DNA from: Streptomyces sp. QL37
GTDB taxonomy: Bacteria; Actinomycetota; Actinomycetes; Streptomycetales; Streptomycetaceae
Length of the DNA stretch: 64,000 nt
Assembly (NCBI RefSeq): GCF_002941025.1
Contig: NZ_PTJS01000001.1
Coordinates: 1,178,001-1,242,000, forward strand
Reading direction: 5' to 3'
The notes below the pieces were generated by a model that saw only the letters and a program-made list of their open reading frames with translations, was not told where the DNA came from and searched no databases. Positions within the stretch are counted from its first letter, which is position 1. Each line of letters starts with the position of its first letter. The position numbers and the translations under genes are program-made. Below are positions 41,699-50,981 of the stretch, piece after piece.

Positions 41699-42442
41699 TC
41701 AGCCGCACGCCCGGAATGCCAGCAGCCGGTACGCGGGGTCGGCCCGTGGACGGTCCGGGTCGGGCAGCGTGGTGAGCTCGGACGCGAGCCGGGTGGCCGC
41801 CTCTCCGGGCAGCGCGAGTCGCGACGCGTAGTCGCCCCGCAGCACCGCCCGCGCCGTACGCGAGGGCGAGCGCCCCTGCCCGTGTCCTGTGAAGCGGGCC
41901 TCCCCCGCCGGCTCCAGGCCGCGGGCCCGCGCGTATCCGGTGACCAGGTCCGCCGCGTCGGCCGGTTGCGAGCTGCGGTAGGGGGTGAGCACCGCATCGA
42001 TGTCGCTGCCCACGTCGTGCCCGGCGTCCTTGTCGACCGTGGCGACGAACACCCCGCCGGGCCGCAGCACCCGGGCCGCCTCGGCCACCACCTCGCGGAC
42101 GAGGCCGCCACCGCGCAGCAGGTGCAGCAGCCATACGGCGCTGACCGCGTCGACCGAGGCGGTGCGCAGGGGCAGTTGTCGTACGTCGGCGAGTGCGACC
42201 GCCCCGATCCGCTGCCGGGCCAGCCGTGCCATGCCGTACGAGGCGTCCGCGCCGAACACCCGGAGCGCCGGGCGGCCGTGGGCGATCCGCCGGGTGACCA
42301 GCCCCGTACCGCAGCCGATGTCCAGCAGCGTACGGGCGGACTGTGGCAGCAGTCCGAGGACGGCGCCCGCGGCGGCCTCGGCCCGGGGCTCCCCACCGCG
42401 GGTCCTGTCGTAGCGGGCGGCTTCCGTGTCGTAATCCAGCAC
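41699..42442 (-). CDS. class I SAM-dependent methyltransferase
   Basis: 247 aa. Motif I LLDIGCGTGLVTRRI (about 40-54), motif II GADASYGMARLA, motif III LPLRTASVDAVSAVWLLHLL, then AARVLRPGGVFVATVDKD. Resembles UbiE/Coq5-like small-molecule methyltransferases. Single gene divergent from a LysR regulator (110-bp gap). Substrate unknown. Confidence 0.88.
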   Translation of the reverse strand: MLDYDTEAARYDRTRGGEPRAEAAAGAVLGLLPQSARTLLDIGCGTGLVTRRIAHGRPALRVFGADASYGMARLARQRIGAVALADVRQLPLRTASVDAVSAVWLLHLLRGGGLVREVVAEAARVLRPGGVFVATVDKDAGHDVGSDIDAVLTPYRSSQPADAADLVTGYARARGLEPAGEARFTGHGQGRSPSRTARAVLRGDYASRLALPGEAATRLASELTTLPDPDRPRADPAYRLLAFRACG

Positions 42443-42552
42443 GGCGCCACCCTACGGGGCGCCCGTCGCCCTCGGCCGTCGCCTCATGAATACCGGCCTG
42501 GGAGCACGCTCCACGTCTTGCCGGTGGGTGCCGGCGGCCATAACGTGCGCGC

Positions 42553-43515
42553 ATGGAGCTGGAGTTACGTCATCTGCGCACCGTACGGGCGATAGCCGAC
42601 ACCGGCAGCCTCACCAAGGCCGCGGCGGCCCTCGGGCTCGCGCAGCCCGCGCTCAGCGCCCAGTTGCGCCGGATCGAGAAGGCGCTCGGCGGACCGCTCT
42701 TCGACCGGGACCATACGGGCGCGCGGCCCACCCTGCTCGGCGAACTGGTGCTGGACCGGGCCCGGGTGGTCCTGCCCGCGGTGAGCGGACTCCAGGAGGA
42801 GGCCGTGCGCTTCGCCAACGCCCGGGCCACCGTGGAACGCTTCCGGCTCGGCGGCACGCACGGCCCGTTGCTCGGCGGCCTGGTCGACCGGCTCGCGGCC
42901 GCGCATCCGGCGGCGCCGGTGTCCACGTACACCTCGTGGTCGGTGGCGGAGATCGCCTCGCTGCTGATCGACGGCAGACTGGACTTCGCTCTGATCGGCG
43001 CGTGCGGGGAGAGCCCGCCGCCGATGGCGGACCGGCTGGTCTGGCAGGTCATCGGTGTCGACCCGGTGTTCGTCATGCTCCCGGAGAGCCACCCGCTGGC
43101 GGACCGGCAGGAGCTCGAACTCTCGGCGCTGGCGGACGAATGCTGGGCCGACGTGCCCGGCGACGGATGCTTCGCCGACTGCTTCACCGCCGCGTGCGCG
43201 CGGGCCGGCTTCACCCCGGCGTCGGTCTACGAGACGGACACGGCGTCCGTGGTGCATCTGGTCCAGGTGGGCCGGGCGATCGGGCTGTGCCGCGCCACGT
43301 TCCCGCCGACCCCTGGCCTGGTGACCCGGCCCCTCGTGGGCTCTCCGCTGAGCTGGCGTCATCTGCTGGGCCGGCACCCGCGGTCCCCGGCGGCGAGCGC
43401 CGCGGCCGCCGCGGTGGGCGGGCACACCCGCGCGGCGTACGCGGAGGCGGTGCGGCGCAGCGACAGTTACGCGCACTGGCTGGCCGCACACCCCCGCTTC
43501 GGCCCTGCTCCGTGA
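42553..43515 (+). CDS. LysR-family transcriptional regulator
   Basis: 320 aa. N-terminal HTH ELRHLRTVRAIADTGSLTKAAAALGLAQPALSAQLRRIE, linker helix, then a ligand-binding domain (RLDFALIGACGE, VFVMLPESHPLA). Divergent from the methyltransferase gene and convergent, 10 bp apart, with the pterin dehydratase gene. It probably regulates the methyltransferase or itself. Confidence 0.9.
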   Translation: MELELRHLRTVRAIADTGSLTKAAAALGLAQPALSAQLRRIEKALGGPLFDRDHTGARPTLLGELVLDRARVVLPAVSGLQEEAVRFANARATVERFRLGGTHGPLLGGLVDRLAAAHPAAPVSTYTSWSVAEIASLLIDGRLDFALIGACGESPPPMADRLVWQVIGVDPVFVMLPESHPLADRQELELSALADECWADVPGDGCFADCFTAACARAGFTPASVYETDTASVVHLVQVGRAIGLCRATFPPTPGLVTRPLVGSPLSWRHLLGRHPRSPAASAAAAAVGGHTRAAYAEAVRRSDSYAHWLAAHPRFGPAP

Positions 43516-43525
43516 GGAGTCCTGC

Positions 43526-43831
43526 CTACTCCGCGCCGTGCCCGGCGGCGACCGCCTCCACCCGGGCGGCCAGCGCGAGGTCCTTGCGTGTGACGGCGCC
43601 ACCCGCGTCGTGCGTGTGCACGGCGAGCGCCACCGTGTTGTAACCGAGCGTCAGGTCCGAGTGGTGGTTCAGCTCATCCTGGATCTGGGCGACGTGGACG
43701 GTCAGCCCGGCGGCGGCGAAGTGGGAGGGCAGCCGGTAGGTACGGGTGATCCGGTCCCCCTCCAGCTGCCAGCCGGGCAACTCTCGCAGACCGGCCTCGA
43801 TCTCGTCTGCGGACAGCGGTTGAGCGGGCAT
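43526..43831 (-). CDS. 4a-hydroxytetrahydrobiopterin dehydratase (pterin-4a-carbinolamine dehydratase)
   Basis: 101 aa, the usual size. The family motif is seen as ELNHHSDLTLGYNTVALAVHTHDAGG (split here as ELNHHSD and THDAGG, about residues 54-80), with Ser in place of the common Pro after HH. Preceded by WQLEGDRITRTYRL. ATG at 43831 has CAGGAG 8 nt before it. Dehydrates the carbinolamine formed by aromatic amino acid hydroxylases. Confidence 0.9.
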   Translation of the reverse strand: MPAQPLSADEIEAGLRELPGWQLEGDRITRTYRLPSHFAAAGLTVHVAQIQDELNHHSDLTLGYNTVALAVHTHDAGGAVTRKDLALAARVEAVAAGHGAE

Positions 43832-43942
43832 TCGGCGACTCCTGGGGCGTATGGGTGCGGTCGACGGCACCTGTGACGTTACGGTCCTGGTGCGCCGGCT
43901 GTCGCGCCTGACACGGGCCGCGGCTGTCGGCCCGGGCCCGCC

Positions 43943-44704
43943 TCATGCCTCGTCGCGCGGCCTCGTCCAGGGCGCGTCGCTCCGGGCCAGCAGGGTCGCC
44001 GCCGTGCACAGTACGGCCAGGAGGGCCACGGCGAGGACCAGCGGCAGCGCCGGGTGCCCGTTCAGCAGGAGCAGGGCACCGATGAAGGCGCCGGCCAGCA
44101 GGGCCCCGGCGGAGAGGAGCCGTCGCCCCGCCCGGCTGCCGGGGCCCTGCGCGAGCCGGCTGTCGGCCACGGTCGCGGTGAGGGTGCGTGTCAGTACGGT
44201 CGTGGTGAGGTCGGGTACGCCGAAGACCCTGACCGCGGCGTTCTGCACACCCAGCCCGAGTCCGAGCAGCACGATGAGGGTGAAGCGGGCTCCCCCGGCG
44301 TACGGTCCGCCCGAGACGAGCGCGACGATCATGGCTGCGGTGACGAAGGCGGTCTCGACGAGGAGCGTGTGGTGCAGCTGCCGGCCCCGGTGCGCTCTTG
44401 CCCGGTGGGCGGTGATGCCGCCGGCCAGCGCCCCGGCCCCGAACGACGCGAGAGCCACCGTCGCCGCGAGCGTCGAGAAGCCCGCCGCGCCTGTGAGGGC
44501 GAAGCCCATGAAGACGACGTTGCCCGTCATGTTGGCGACGAAGACATGCCCAAGGAGCAGATAGCTGAACGCGTCGACCAGCCCGGTGAGCACGGTCAGG
44601 ACGAGCATCACCGGTGGCAGCGGACCGTGCGGGCCTCCCATGTCCGGTACCAGCGTGTCCCGGGCCTCACGCAGCACGAGGGGCATGAGGGGCACTCCGA
44701 TCAC
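43943..44704 (-). CDS. YoaK/DUF1275 family membrane protein
   Basis: 253 aa with about six membrane segments. Family features: TGLVDAFSYLLLGHVFVANMTGNVVFMGF (about 40-68) and the repeat-like GLGLGVQNAAVRVFGVPDLTTTVLTRTL (about 148-175). Function of the family is not established. Monocistronic. Confidence 0.85.
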   Translation of the reverse strand: MIGVPLMPLVLREARDTLVPDMGGPHGPLPPVMLVLTVLTGLVDAFSYLLLGHVFVANMTGNVVFMGFALTGAAGFSTLAATVALASFGAGALAGGITAHRARAHRGRQLHHTLLVETAFVTAAMIVALVSGGPYAGGARFTLIVLLGLGLGVQNAAVRVFGVPDLTTTVLTRTLTATVADSRLAQGPGSRAGRRLLSAGALLAGAFIGALLLLNGHPALPLVLAVALLAVLCTAATLLARSDAPWTRPRDEA

Positions 44705-44751
44705 TCGACGTGGTCAGGATTGTGCCCCGGCCCGACGATCGTGCTCTTCGT

Positions 44752-44790
44752 ACGCGCCGGGCGGGGCGGCATCCGCCCCGCCCGGCGCGT
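44752..44790 (-). terminator. 18-bp perfect-stem terminator after secDF
   Basis: Arms 44752-44769 and 44773-44790 pair perfectly with a 3-nt CAT loop, 8 bp beyond the secDF stop. Strongest hairpin in the window. Confidence 0.8.
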
Positions 44791-44797
44791 GGTGGTC

Positions 44798-47116
44798 CTA
44801 GACGCGCGCCCCGTTGTCGGCCGGGTCCCGTCGCTGCTTGCCGACCGTCTTCCTGCGCCCCGGCGCCCGCTTGCGGGCGGGCGGTGGGGCCTTGCTGCTC
44901 CTCTCCAGGAGGAGCGCTCCCGGTACGGCCGTCATCACCGACGAGTACGTCCCCACGCAGATGCCGATGAGGAGGGCGAGCGCGAAGTCAGCCAGCGAGT
45001 CGCCGCCCAGCACCGCGAGGGCGACCAGGATGAACAGGGCGCCCATCCCCGTGTTGACGGTGCGCGGGACGGTCTGCAGAACGGCGCGGTTGGCCACGTC
45101 GGCGACCGGGCTGCGCCGGTTCCTGGCCCACAGCTCCCGTACCCGGTCGAACACCACTACGGAGTCGTTGACGGAGTAACCGATGACGGTGAGCAGTGCG
45201 GCCAGGAAGATCCCGTCGACGGGGCGTCCGAGCCAGGCGAAGGCGCCGACCAGGACGACGACGTCGTGGACCAGGGCCCCTACGGACGCCACGGCGAACG
45301 TCCAGCGGAAACGGGCCGCGAGATAGGCGAGTTGCACGAGCACGGCCACGCCCAGGGCGATCAGGGCGTTGCGCCGCAGTTCGTCCCCGAGGCTGGGGCC
45401 GATCAGCTCGTCGCGCACCTTCGTGGCCTCGCCGCCCTCCTCGGCGAGCGCGGCCCGCAGGGCGTGTTCCCCGTCGTTGTCCAGCTTCCCGGTGCGTACG
45501 GAGAGGTCGTGCTCGCCCGTCGTGGTGACCTCGGCGTCGGCGAATCCCGCGGCGGCGATCGTGTCGCGGGCGGTCTCGACGTCGACGGGACGGCTGGTGG
45601 AGTACTCCACCAGCCGTCCGCCGGTGAATTCGACCCCCAGGTCGACTCCGCGCACGAGGATGCCGGTGACGGCGACGAGGACGAGCGCGGTGGACATCAT
45701 CAGCCAGCGGCGCGGAGCCCTGAACAGCTGGGGGCCGCGGGCGTTCAGCCAGGTGCGTACGCGACCGGGCCGTGCGATCCCGTTGACCCCCGCGTAGTCA
45801 CCGACGAACCGGGACCCCGCCGCGGTCTCGGTGAGCGCCCGGGCGATGACCAGAGCGGAGAACATCGAGACCAGGACCCCGATGGCGAGGGTGACTCCGA
45901 AGCCCTTGACCGGCCCCGAGCCCAGGAGGAAAAGGAGACCGGCGGCGATCAGTGTGGTGACGTTGGAGTCGGCGACCGCGCTCCAGGCGTTACGGAATCC
46001 GGCGCTCAGCGCGGAGCGCAGTGAACCGTTCCGGCGCTCGGCGTACTCCTCGCGGGCGCGTTCGAAGACAAGGACGTTGGCATCGACCGCCATTCCGACG
46101 GCGAGGACGAAACCGGCGAGTCCCGGCAACGTCAGGGTGACGCCGAGGGCGACGAGGGCGGCGTAGGAGATCACTCCGTAGGCGGCGAGGGCGAGCGCCG
46201 CCAATGCACCGAACAGCCGGTACACGAAGGTGATGAAGAGCGCCGTGGCCGCGGCGCCGATGAGGGCGGCCTGGGCGCTGGCGTCGATGGCTGCGGCCCC
46301 GAGGGTCGGTCCGACGGTCCGCTGCTCGACGATCTCCACGGGGACCGGGAGTGCGCCGCCCTTGATGAGCAGGGCGAGGTCGCGTGCCTCGTCGGCGCTG
46401 AAGGAGCCGGTGATCTGGGTGGACCCGGAGGGCAGCCCCGCCTTGCAGCCGACCGACGGGTCGACCTGCGGCGAGGAGATGACCTTCCCGTCGAGGACGA
46501 TCGCGACGCGGCGCCGTTCGTCCTGCGCGGGGTTGCACGCGGCTTCCCCGGTGAGGTCGGTCCACTTCCTGCCCGCGTCCTTGTGGAAGTCGAGCGAGAC
46601 GCTCCAGCCCGTGCCCTGCTGGGCGTCGAAGGCCGCGGTGGCGTCCTCGACTCCCGCGCCGGAGAGCCGTGTGGGGCCGAGCTCGAGGAGCCCGCCCTGT
46701 TCGTCGGGGAGCGTCGGCCCGCCCCCGGAGGCGTCGGTCTCCGCGTCCTTCCGCTCCTGGGTCCCGGGGCCCTGGACCGCGTGGAAGCTGAGCTGGGCGG
46801 TCCTGCCGATGACCTCGGCGGCCTGGCGCGGGTCCTGTACGTCGGGCAGTTCGACGATGATCCGGTCCTCGCCCGAGCGGGTCAGGACCGGTTCCGCGAC
46901 GCCGAGGGAGTCGATGCGCTGCCGCAGTACCTCCAGGGTGCGATCGGTGCTCTCCCGGTCCGCCTTCGCGGTGCCGGAGTCCTTGGCCTGCAGCACCATC
47001 CGGGTGCCGCCCTGGAGGTCGAGGCCGAGTCTGGGTGACATGGTCAGTGTGATGAGCACGGAGACGAGCAGAACGGCGGCAGCCAGAACCGCTCGCACCG
47101 TGGTGGCGCGAGTCAT
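44798..47116 (-). CDS. secDF: fused protein translocase subunit SecDF
   Basis: 772 aa, SecD and SecF in one chain. SecD half: LGLDLQGGTRMVLQ after TM1, large extracytoplasmic P1 domain, then GFVLAVGMAVDANVLVFERAREE. SecF half: GVDLGVEFTGGRLVEY and SVNDSVVVFDRVRELWARNRR. About twelve membrane segments. SecDF uses the proton gradient to help release proteins from SecYEG. Streptomyces normally has a separate secD-secF pair elsewhere, so this is likely the extra fused paralogue. It follows a small secreted-protein gene and an MreB-like gene on the same strand. Confidence 0.93.
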   Translation of the reverse strand: MTRATTVRAVLAAAVLLVSVLITLTMSPRLGLDLQGGTRMVLQAKDSGTAKADRESTDRTLEVLRQRIDSLGVAEPVLTRSGEDRIIVELPDVQDPRQAAEVIGRTAQLSFHAVQGPGTQERKDAETDASGGGPTLPDEQGGLLELGPTRLSGAGVEDATAAFDAQQGTGWSVSLDFHKDAGRKWTDLTGEAACNPAQDERRRVAIVLDGKVISSPQVDPSVGCKAGLPSGSTQITGSFSADEARDLALLIKGGALPVPVEIVEQRTVGPTLGAAAIDASAQAALIGAAATALFITFVYRLFGALAALALAAYGVISYAALVALGVTLTLPGLAGFVLAVGMAVDANVLVFERAREEYAERRNGSLRSALSAGFRNAWSAVADSNVTTLIAAGLLFLLGSGPVKGFGVTLAIGVLVSMFSALVIARALTETAAGSRFVGDYAGVNGIARPGRVRTWLNARGPQLFRAPRRWLMMSTALVLVAVTGILVRGVDLGVEFTGGRLVEYSTSRPVDVETARDTIAAAGFADAEVTTTGEHDLSVRTGKLDNDGEHALRAALAEEGGEATKVRDELIGPSLGDELRRNALIALGVAVLVQLAYLAARFRWTFAVASVGALVHDVVVLVGAFAWLGRPVDGIFLAALLTVIGYSVNDSVVVFDRVRELWARNRRSPVADVANRAVLQTVPRTVNTGMGALFILVALAVLGGDSLADFALALLIGICVGTYSSVMTAVPGALLLERSSKAPPPARKRAPGRRKTVGKQRRDPADNGARV

Positions 47117-47152
47117 GGGAAGTCCCTTGAGTGGGCGTCGTCCGCCCTGGCC

Positions 47153-47653
47153 TCAGCGGGGAGGGCGGGGCGACGGGTCTGTGGAACAGGACCGGCGAAC
47201 GGCCGGCTGACCGGCCGTCACCCCGGGAGGTCCCCGCACCCCGGGAAGCGCCGCCCCTGCCCGTACGACGACGAAGGGACCCGCGTCCACCGCTCCCGGC
47301 CCGATGCCCCGAGGCAGAGGGAGGCCCTGCGGGCGCGGCGGCAGGGCTCCGTGACCGGGCGGGGGGACGTGGTGCGGGGCGTGGGGGCGGTCGGCGCCCG
47401 CACGCGGCACCAGGCCGACGGCGGGGTCGGCGATGCGCTCGGCGGGGGCGGCGGCGTGCGCTGCGCCGGTGACGGCGTGCGCTGCGCCGGGGCCGTGCGC
47501 GAGGGGTGCGGTCCCGGCGGCGGGCGCGCCGCCGAGAAGAGTCAGGACGGTGAGGAGCAGCGCGGCAAGAAGGTGCCGCACCTCGTGCCGCGGTGTGCCG
47601 TGCGGCGCCCTCGGGGGCGCGTTCCCCCGGGGTGCCCCCGGGAGGGGGCTCAC
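47153..47653 (-). CDS. proline-rich secreted protein, unknown function
   Basis: 166 aa. After about 25 residues comes a signal-like segment RHLLAALLLTVLTLLGGAPAAG; the mature part is low-complexity Ala/Gly/Pro/His. The GTG at 47653 overlaps the stop of the MreB-like gene (GTGA), which supports this start and an operon; a GTG at the RHLLAALL segment is the alternative. The rest is too compositionally biased to classify, and it may be a fast-evolving cell-envelope protein. Confidence 0.55.
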   Translation of the reverse strand: MSPLPGAPRGNAPPRAPHGTPRHEVRHLLAALLLTVLTLLGGAPAAGTAPLAHGPGAAHAVTGAAHAAAPAERIADPAVGLVPRAGADRPHAPHHVPPPGHGALPPRPQGLPLPRGIGPGAVDAGPFVVVRAGAALPGVRGPPGVTAGQPAVRRSCSTDPSPRPPR

Positions 47654-48495
47654 GTCAGCCGGACCGGGCGGATGAACGCCGCGTCCGCACCGGCGGGTCC
47701 CGGCACCGAGCCCAGGATCAGCGCGGCACCCCGTACGACAGCGGTCGAAGGGTCGGGGGCGATGCGCACCGGCACACCGAGGCGGCCCGTGATCAGGTCG
47801 GTGACGTCGTGGCGGAGCGCTCCGCCACCGGCGAGCACGGGCCCACGGCGCAACGCTCCGCGCACCGCGCCGTGCTGGTCCTCACGCCACATGGACGTGA
47901 TCATATCGAGGACGCTCCGGACGAGTTGCGCCGACAGCGACCGTGGTTCGAGATCACTGAGGCCCGCGTCGGCCTGACGGGCGTCGACGACCCTTCCGTC
48001 CACGAGCAGGGCGACTTCGGTCAGCTCGGCACCCATGTCGACGACCAGCGCAGGACCGCTGCCCAGCACTCCGGCGGACGCGGCCACGGCGCTGGCGCTG
48101 TTCAGGACCAGGGCACCTGACGCGCCCAGAGCGGCGAGGAGTTCCCCCGCCAGGGTGCGGTGTTCCCGTCCGGCCAGAACCGGGTGGCTCAGCACGATCA
48201 CGCTGTCCTGCCGGTGGTCACCGAGCGCGGTGTCGGCGAGGCGGCCCAGCAGTCCGGCGCAGGACACCGCGTCGACGATGCGCCCCCGCCGAACCGGCCG
48301 GCCGGCATGGTCCTCCCAGCCGGGCGGTCCACAGGCGACAAGGCCCCGCCCCGGGACCCAGGCACGGGCCCCGGAGCTGCCCAGGTCGATGGCCAGTCCC
48401 CTGACGGCGCCGGGACGGTGCCCCGCACCCGAGTGGGCGGCCGGCTGCCTGAGGACCGGCCGGCCCCGCCGCCGTCCGTCACGCGAAGAACGCAT
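47650..48495 (-). CDS. short MreB-like actin-fold ATPase
   Basis: 281 aa against about 340 for MreB. Phosphate-1 motif LAIDLGSSGARAWVPG (about 31-46), phosphate-2 VVDMGAELTEVALL (about 148-161) and adenosine motif GPVLAGGGALRHDV (about 225) are retained, but the stretches between them are shorter, implying reduced subdomains IB/IIB. The conserved Thr of DxGTANT is replaced by Ser-Ser-Gly. Start at 48495 has GAGGG 6 nt upstream. It resembles the third MreB-type protein described for S. coelicolor (SCO6166, from memory). Confidence 0.8.
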   Translation of the reverse strand: MRSSRDGRRRGRPVLRQPAAHSGAGHRPGAVRGLAIDLGSSGARAWVPGRGLVACGPPGWEDHAGRPVRRGRIVDAVSCAGLLGRLADTALGDHRQDSVIVLSHPVLAGREHRTLAGELLAALGASGALVLNSASAVAASAGVLGSGPALVVDMGAELTEVALLVDGRVVDARQADAGLSDLEPRSLSAQLVRSVLDMITSMWREDQHGAVRGALRRGPVLAGGGALRHDVTDLITGRLGVPVRIAPDPSTAVVRGAALILGSVPGPAGADAAFIRPVRLT

Positions 48496-48646
48496 CGGGC
48501 CCTCACCCTCAGGTCTGCCGCCCCAGCCGCCGCCCGTACTCACACGACCGCTGATAGCGAGGCATGATCGAGCCCTCACTATGCAATACAAGGCATGGAA
48601 ACGCCACTCTCTTGATAATTCCAAGGCTTGGGTCCGCGTGTACCTT

Positions 48647-50743
48647 TCACACCTCCGAGGCGAGGTAGCTCTCGACCAGCTCGGCGAACTCCTCGGGCGC
48701 GGCGATCCGGACTCCCAGGTCCTCGGCCTTGGTCCGCTTGGACCCGGCCTTCTCGCCGGCCACCAGCAGGCTCGTGCGCTTGGAGACACTGGAGGAGGAC
48801 TTCCCGCCGGCCCGCTCTATCAGCTCGTTCATCTGGTTGCGCGAGAGCTTCTCGAGAGCCCCGGTCATGGCTCCGGTGACCACGACCGTCATCCCGGCAA
48901 GCGGCAGGCCGGCCGCCGTCCCGTCCTCGGCTCCGCCCTCCGGCTCGGCACCGGGCTCCGGCGGAGGAGTCGCGCCGGGCTCCGTCATGTTGACTCCCGC
49001 GGCCACCAGCTTCCCGATCAGCGGCGCCAGCTCGGCGAGCTCCGTGACGACCGCCGCCGCCTTCTCCTTGCCGATTCCGTCGACCTGCTGCAACGCCTCC
49101 GCGTCCGCCGCGACGATCCGGTCCATCGAGGCGAAGTAGCGGGCGATCCGGCGGGACATGGAGCGGCCCGTGCCCCGCACACCGAGGGCGCAGAAGACGC
49201 GGGACAGCGGACGGCTCCTGGCCGTCTCGATGGCCGCCAGCAGATTGTCGGTGGAGGTCTCCCCCATCCGCTCCAGGGAGAGCAGCTGCTCCCGCTCCAG
49301 CGTGAAGAGATCGGCGAAGTCCTGGACGAGACCCGCGTCGACGAGCTGGACCACCCGGGTCGCGCCGAGCCCCTCGATGTCGAGCTGGTCACGGCCGGCC
49401 GCATAGGAGATGGAGGCGACCAGGCGGCAGTCGCGGCCCCGGACGCAGCGCCAGCGCTGCTCGCTCATGTCGATCTCCGACCCGCACTGGGGGCAGACCT
49501 CGGGGAAGTCGACCGGCTTCTCCTCGCCCGTCCGCAGATGCGCGACCGGGGCCTCGATGCGGGGGATGATGTCGCCCGCCTTGTAGACCATCACATGGTC
49601 GCCCAGGCGCAGATCGCGGCGCGTGATGTCGGCCGGGTTGTGCAGCGTGGCGTAGCTGACGGTGGATCCGTCGATCTCGACGGGCTCCAGCACCGCGCGG
49701 GGCGCGATGATGCCGGTCCTGCCGACGTTCCATTCGACGCCCAGCAGCCTGGTGACCTTCTCCACCGCGGGGAGCTTGTAGGCGATGGCCCAGCGTGGCG
49801 CACGCGTCCCCGATCCCGCGTCGCGCTGGTCGGCCGCCAGGTCCGCCTTGATCACGATGCCGTCGATCCCGAACGGCAGGGACGCGCGCAGGGCCGCGAT
49901 GTCCTCGACCCCCGCCTGCACCTCCTCGGTCGTGGTGACGGTGCGCGGGGCGACGGCCGTGTCCGCGGCCGTGTGCACGCCGAGCCCCGCGACGTACTCC
50001 AGGACCTCGCTGTGCGGGAGTTCGGCCAGGGTGGCGGCCAGCTCCCCGGATTCGGGCAGCGCGAGCGCGCCGTACGCGAAGAAGGTCATCTCCACGCGGT
50101 ACGGGCGGTCCTTGGCCCGCAGGGTGCCCGCCGCCCCGTTGCGCGGATTGGCGAAGGGGGCGGCTCCGTGCTCCGTGCGCACGGTGTTGGCCTGCTCGAA
50201 CTGCTCGTTGGTCATGAGGATCTCGCCGCGCACCTCGATGGTGACGGGGGCGCCGAGCCGCTCCGGCAGGCCGAGCACCGTACCGATCGCGTGCGAGACG
50301 TCCTCCCCGGCCGTCCCGTCGCCGCGGGTGATCAGCCGGTCGAGGCGGCCCTGCCGGTAGCGTGCGGCGACGGCGAGTCCGTCGAGCTTCGGCTCCACGC
50401 TCCAGGCGGCGATACACCTGCCTATACGCCGCTCCACGGAGGCCGTCCAGGTGACGAACTGCTCGGCGGAGAAGACATTGTCCAGCGAGAGCATCGGGGC
50501 GGTGTGCGGCACGTCCCCCGAGGCCGCCCCACCCGCGACCTTGCCGGTCGGCGAGGCGTCCAGCACCTCCTGCGGGTGCTCCTCCTCGTAGGCCGCGATC
50601 GCGCGCACCAGGCGGTCGTACGCATCGTCGTCGAGCGTGCTCTCACCCGTGGCGTAATACGCGGCGGCGGCACGCTCGGCCTCTTCCACAGCGGCAGCGT
50701 AGGCGGCGGTGTCGGCGAGCGCACCGACTGAGTTCGTCGTCAT
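48647..50743 (-). CDS. ligA: NAD-dependent DNA ligase LigA
   Basis: 698 aa. Adenylation domain with the AMP-lysine in EPKLDGLAV (Lys119) and a preceding Ia domain ([12 protein letters not shown]), [22 protein letters not shown] region ([12 protein letters not shown]), OB fold, four-Cys zinc site (CPQCGSEI ... WRCVRGRDC), HhH repeats ([19 protein letters not shown]) and a C-terminal BRCT domain ([15 protein letters not shown]). The catalytic residues look intact. An ATG at 50743 is preferred over upstream TTG/ATG codons. The neighbourhood (SecDF, MreB-like) suggests this may be a second ligase rather than the essential housekeeping copy. Confidence 0.93.
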   Translation of the reverse strand: MTTNSVGALADTAAYAAAVEEAERAAAAYYATGESTLDDDAYDRLVRAIAAYEEEHPQEVLDASPTGKVAGGAASGDVPHTAPMLSLDNVFSAEQFVTWTASVERRIGRCIAAWSVEPKLDGLAVAARYRQGRLDRLITRGDGTAGEDVSHAIGTVLGLPERLGAPVTIEVRGEILMTNEQFEQANTVRTEHGAAPFANPRNGAAGTLRAKDRPYRVEMTFFAYGALALPESGELAATLAELPHSEVLEYVAGLGVHTAADTAVAPRTVTTTEEVQAGVEDIAALRASLPFGIDGIVIKADLAADQRDAGSGTRAPRWAIAYKLPAVEKVTRLLGVEWNVGRTGIIAPRAVLEPVEIDGSTVSYATLHNPADITRRDLRLGDHVMVYKAGDIIPRIEAPVAHLRTGEEKPVDFPEVCPQCGSEIDMSEQRWRCVRGRDCRLVASISYAAGRDQLDIEGLGATRVVQLVDAGLVQDFADLFTLEREQLLSLERMGETSTDNLLAAIETARSRPLSRVFCALGVRGTGRSMSRRIARYFASMDRIVAADAEALQQVDGIGKEKAAAVVTELAELAPLIGKLVAAGVNMTEPGATPPPEPGAEPEGGAEDGTAAGLPLAGMTVVVTGAMTGALEKLSRNQMNELIERAGGKSSSSVSKRTSLLVAGEKAGSKRTKAEDLGVRIAAPEEFAELVESYLASEV

Positions 50744-50806
50744 GACCACCATCCTGCCGCCCACCACTGACAATGCCCGCCGACCGCCCTCAGGACCCCT
50801 TGGCGA

Positions 50807-50818
50807 GAGAGCGCTCTC
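50807..50818. promoter_or_regulatory. LacI-type operator upstream of ligA
   Basis: Perfect 12-bp palindrome GAGAGCGCTCTC, 63 bp before the ligA start. It matches the core of the larger palindrome at 50913-50928; the two centres are 108 bp apart. This AGCGCT-centred shape is typical of LacI-family sites in Streptomyces. Confidence 0.55.
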
Positions 50819-50879
50819 CCACGATCGACGCCAGCAACTGCGTTCAAGTGGCAGGTAATTGAGGCGCCTACGCAGAGTC

Positions 50880-50908
50880 TTGACATGCCTGCATCACGCT
50901 TCTACGTT
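50880..50908 (+). promoter_or_regulatory. promoter of the DUF1996 gene
   Basis: TTGACA (50880-50885), 17-bp spacer, TACGTT (50903-50908): a consensus-like -35 with an acceptable -10. The predicted start of transcription near 50915 falls within the adjacent 16-bp operator. Confidence 0.65.
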
Positions 50909-50912
50909 CCAC

Positions 50913-50928
50913 GAGAGAGCGCTCTCTC
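50913..50928. promoter_or_regulatory. 16-bp LacI-type operator overlapping the transcription start
   Basis: GAGAGAGCGCTCTCTC is a perfect palindrome centred on AGCGCT, immediately downstream of the TTGACA/TACGTT promoter. A repressor here would block initiation. The LacI gene at 52638 is the nearest candidate regulator. Confidence 0.65.
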
Positions 50929-50981
50929 TCCCCGGCCGGACAACCGGTCGGAGGCCCCCCACTTCTCGGAACAGGAGTGCC

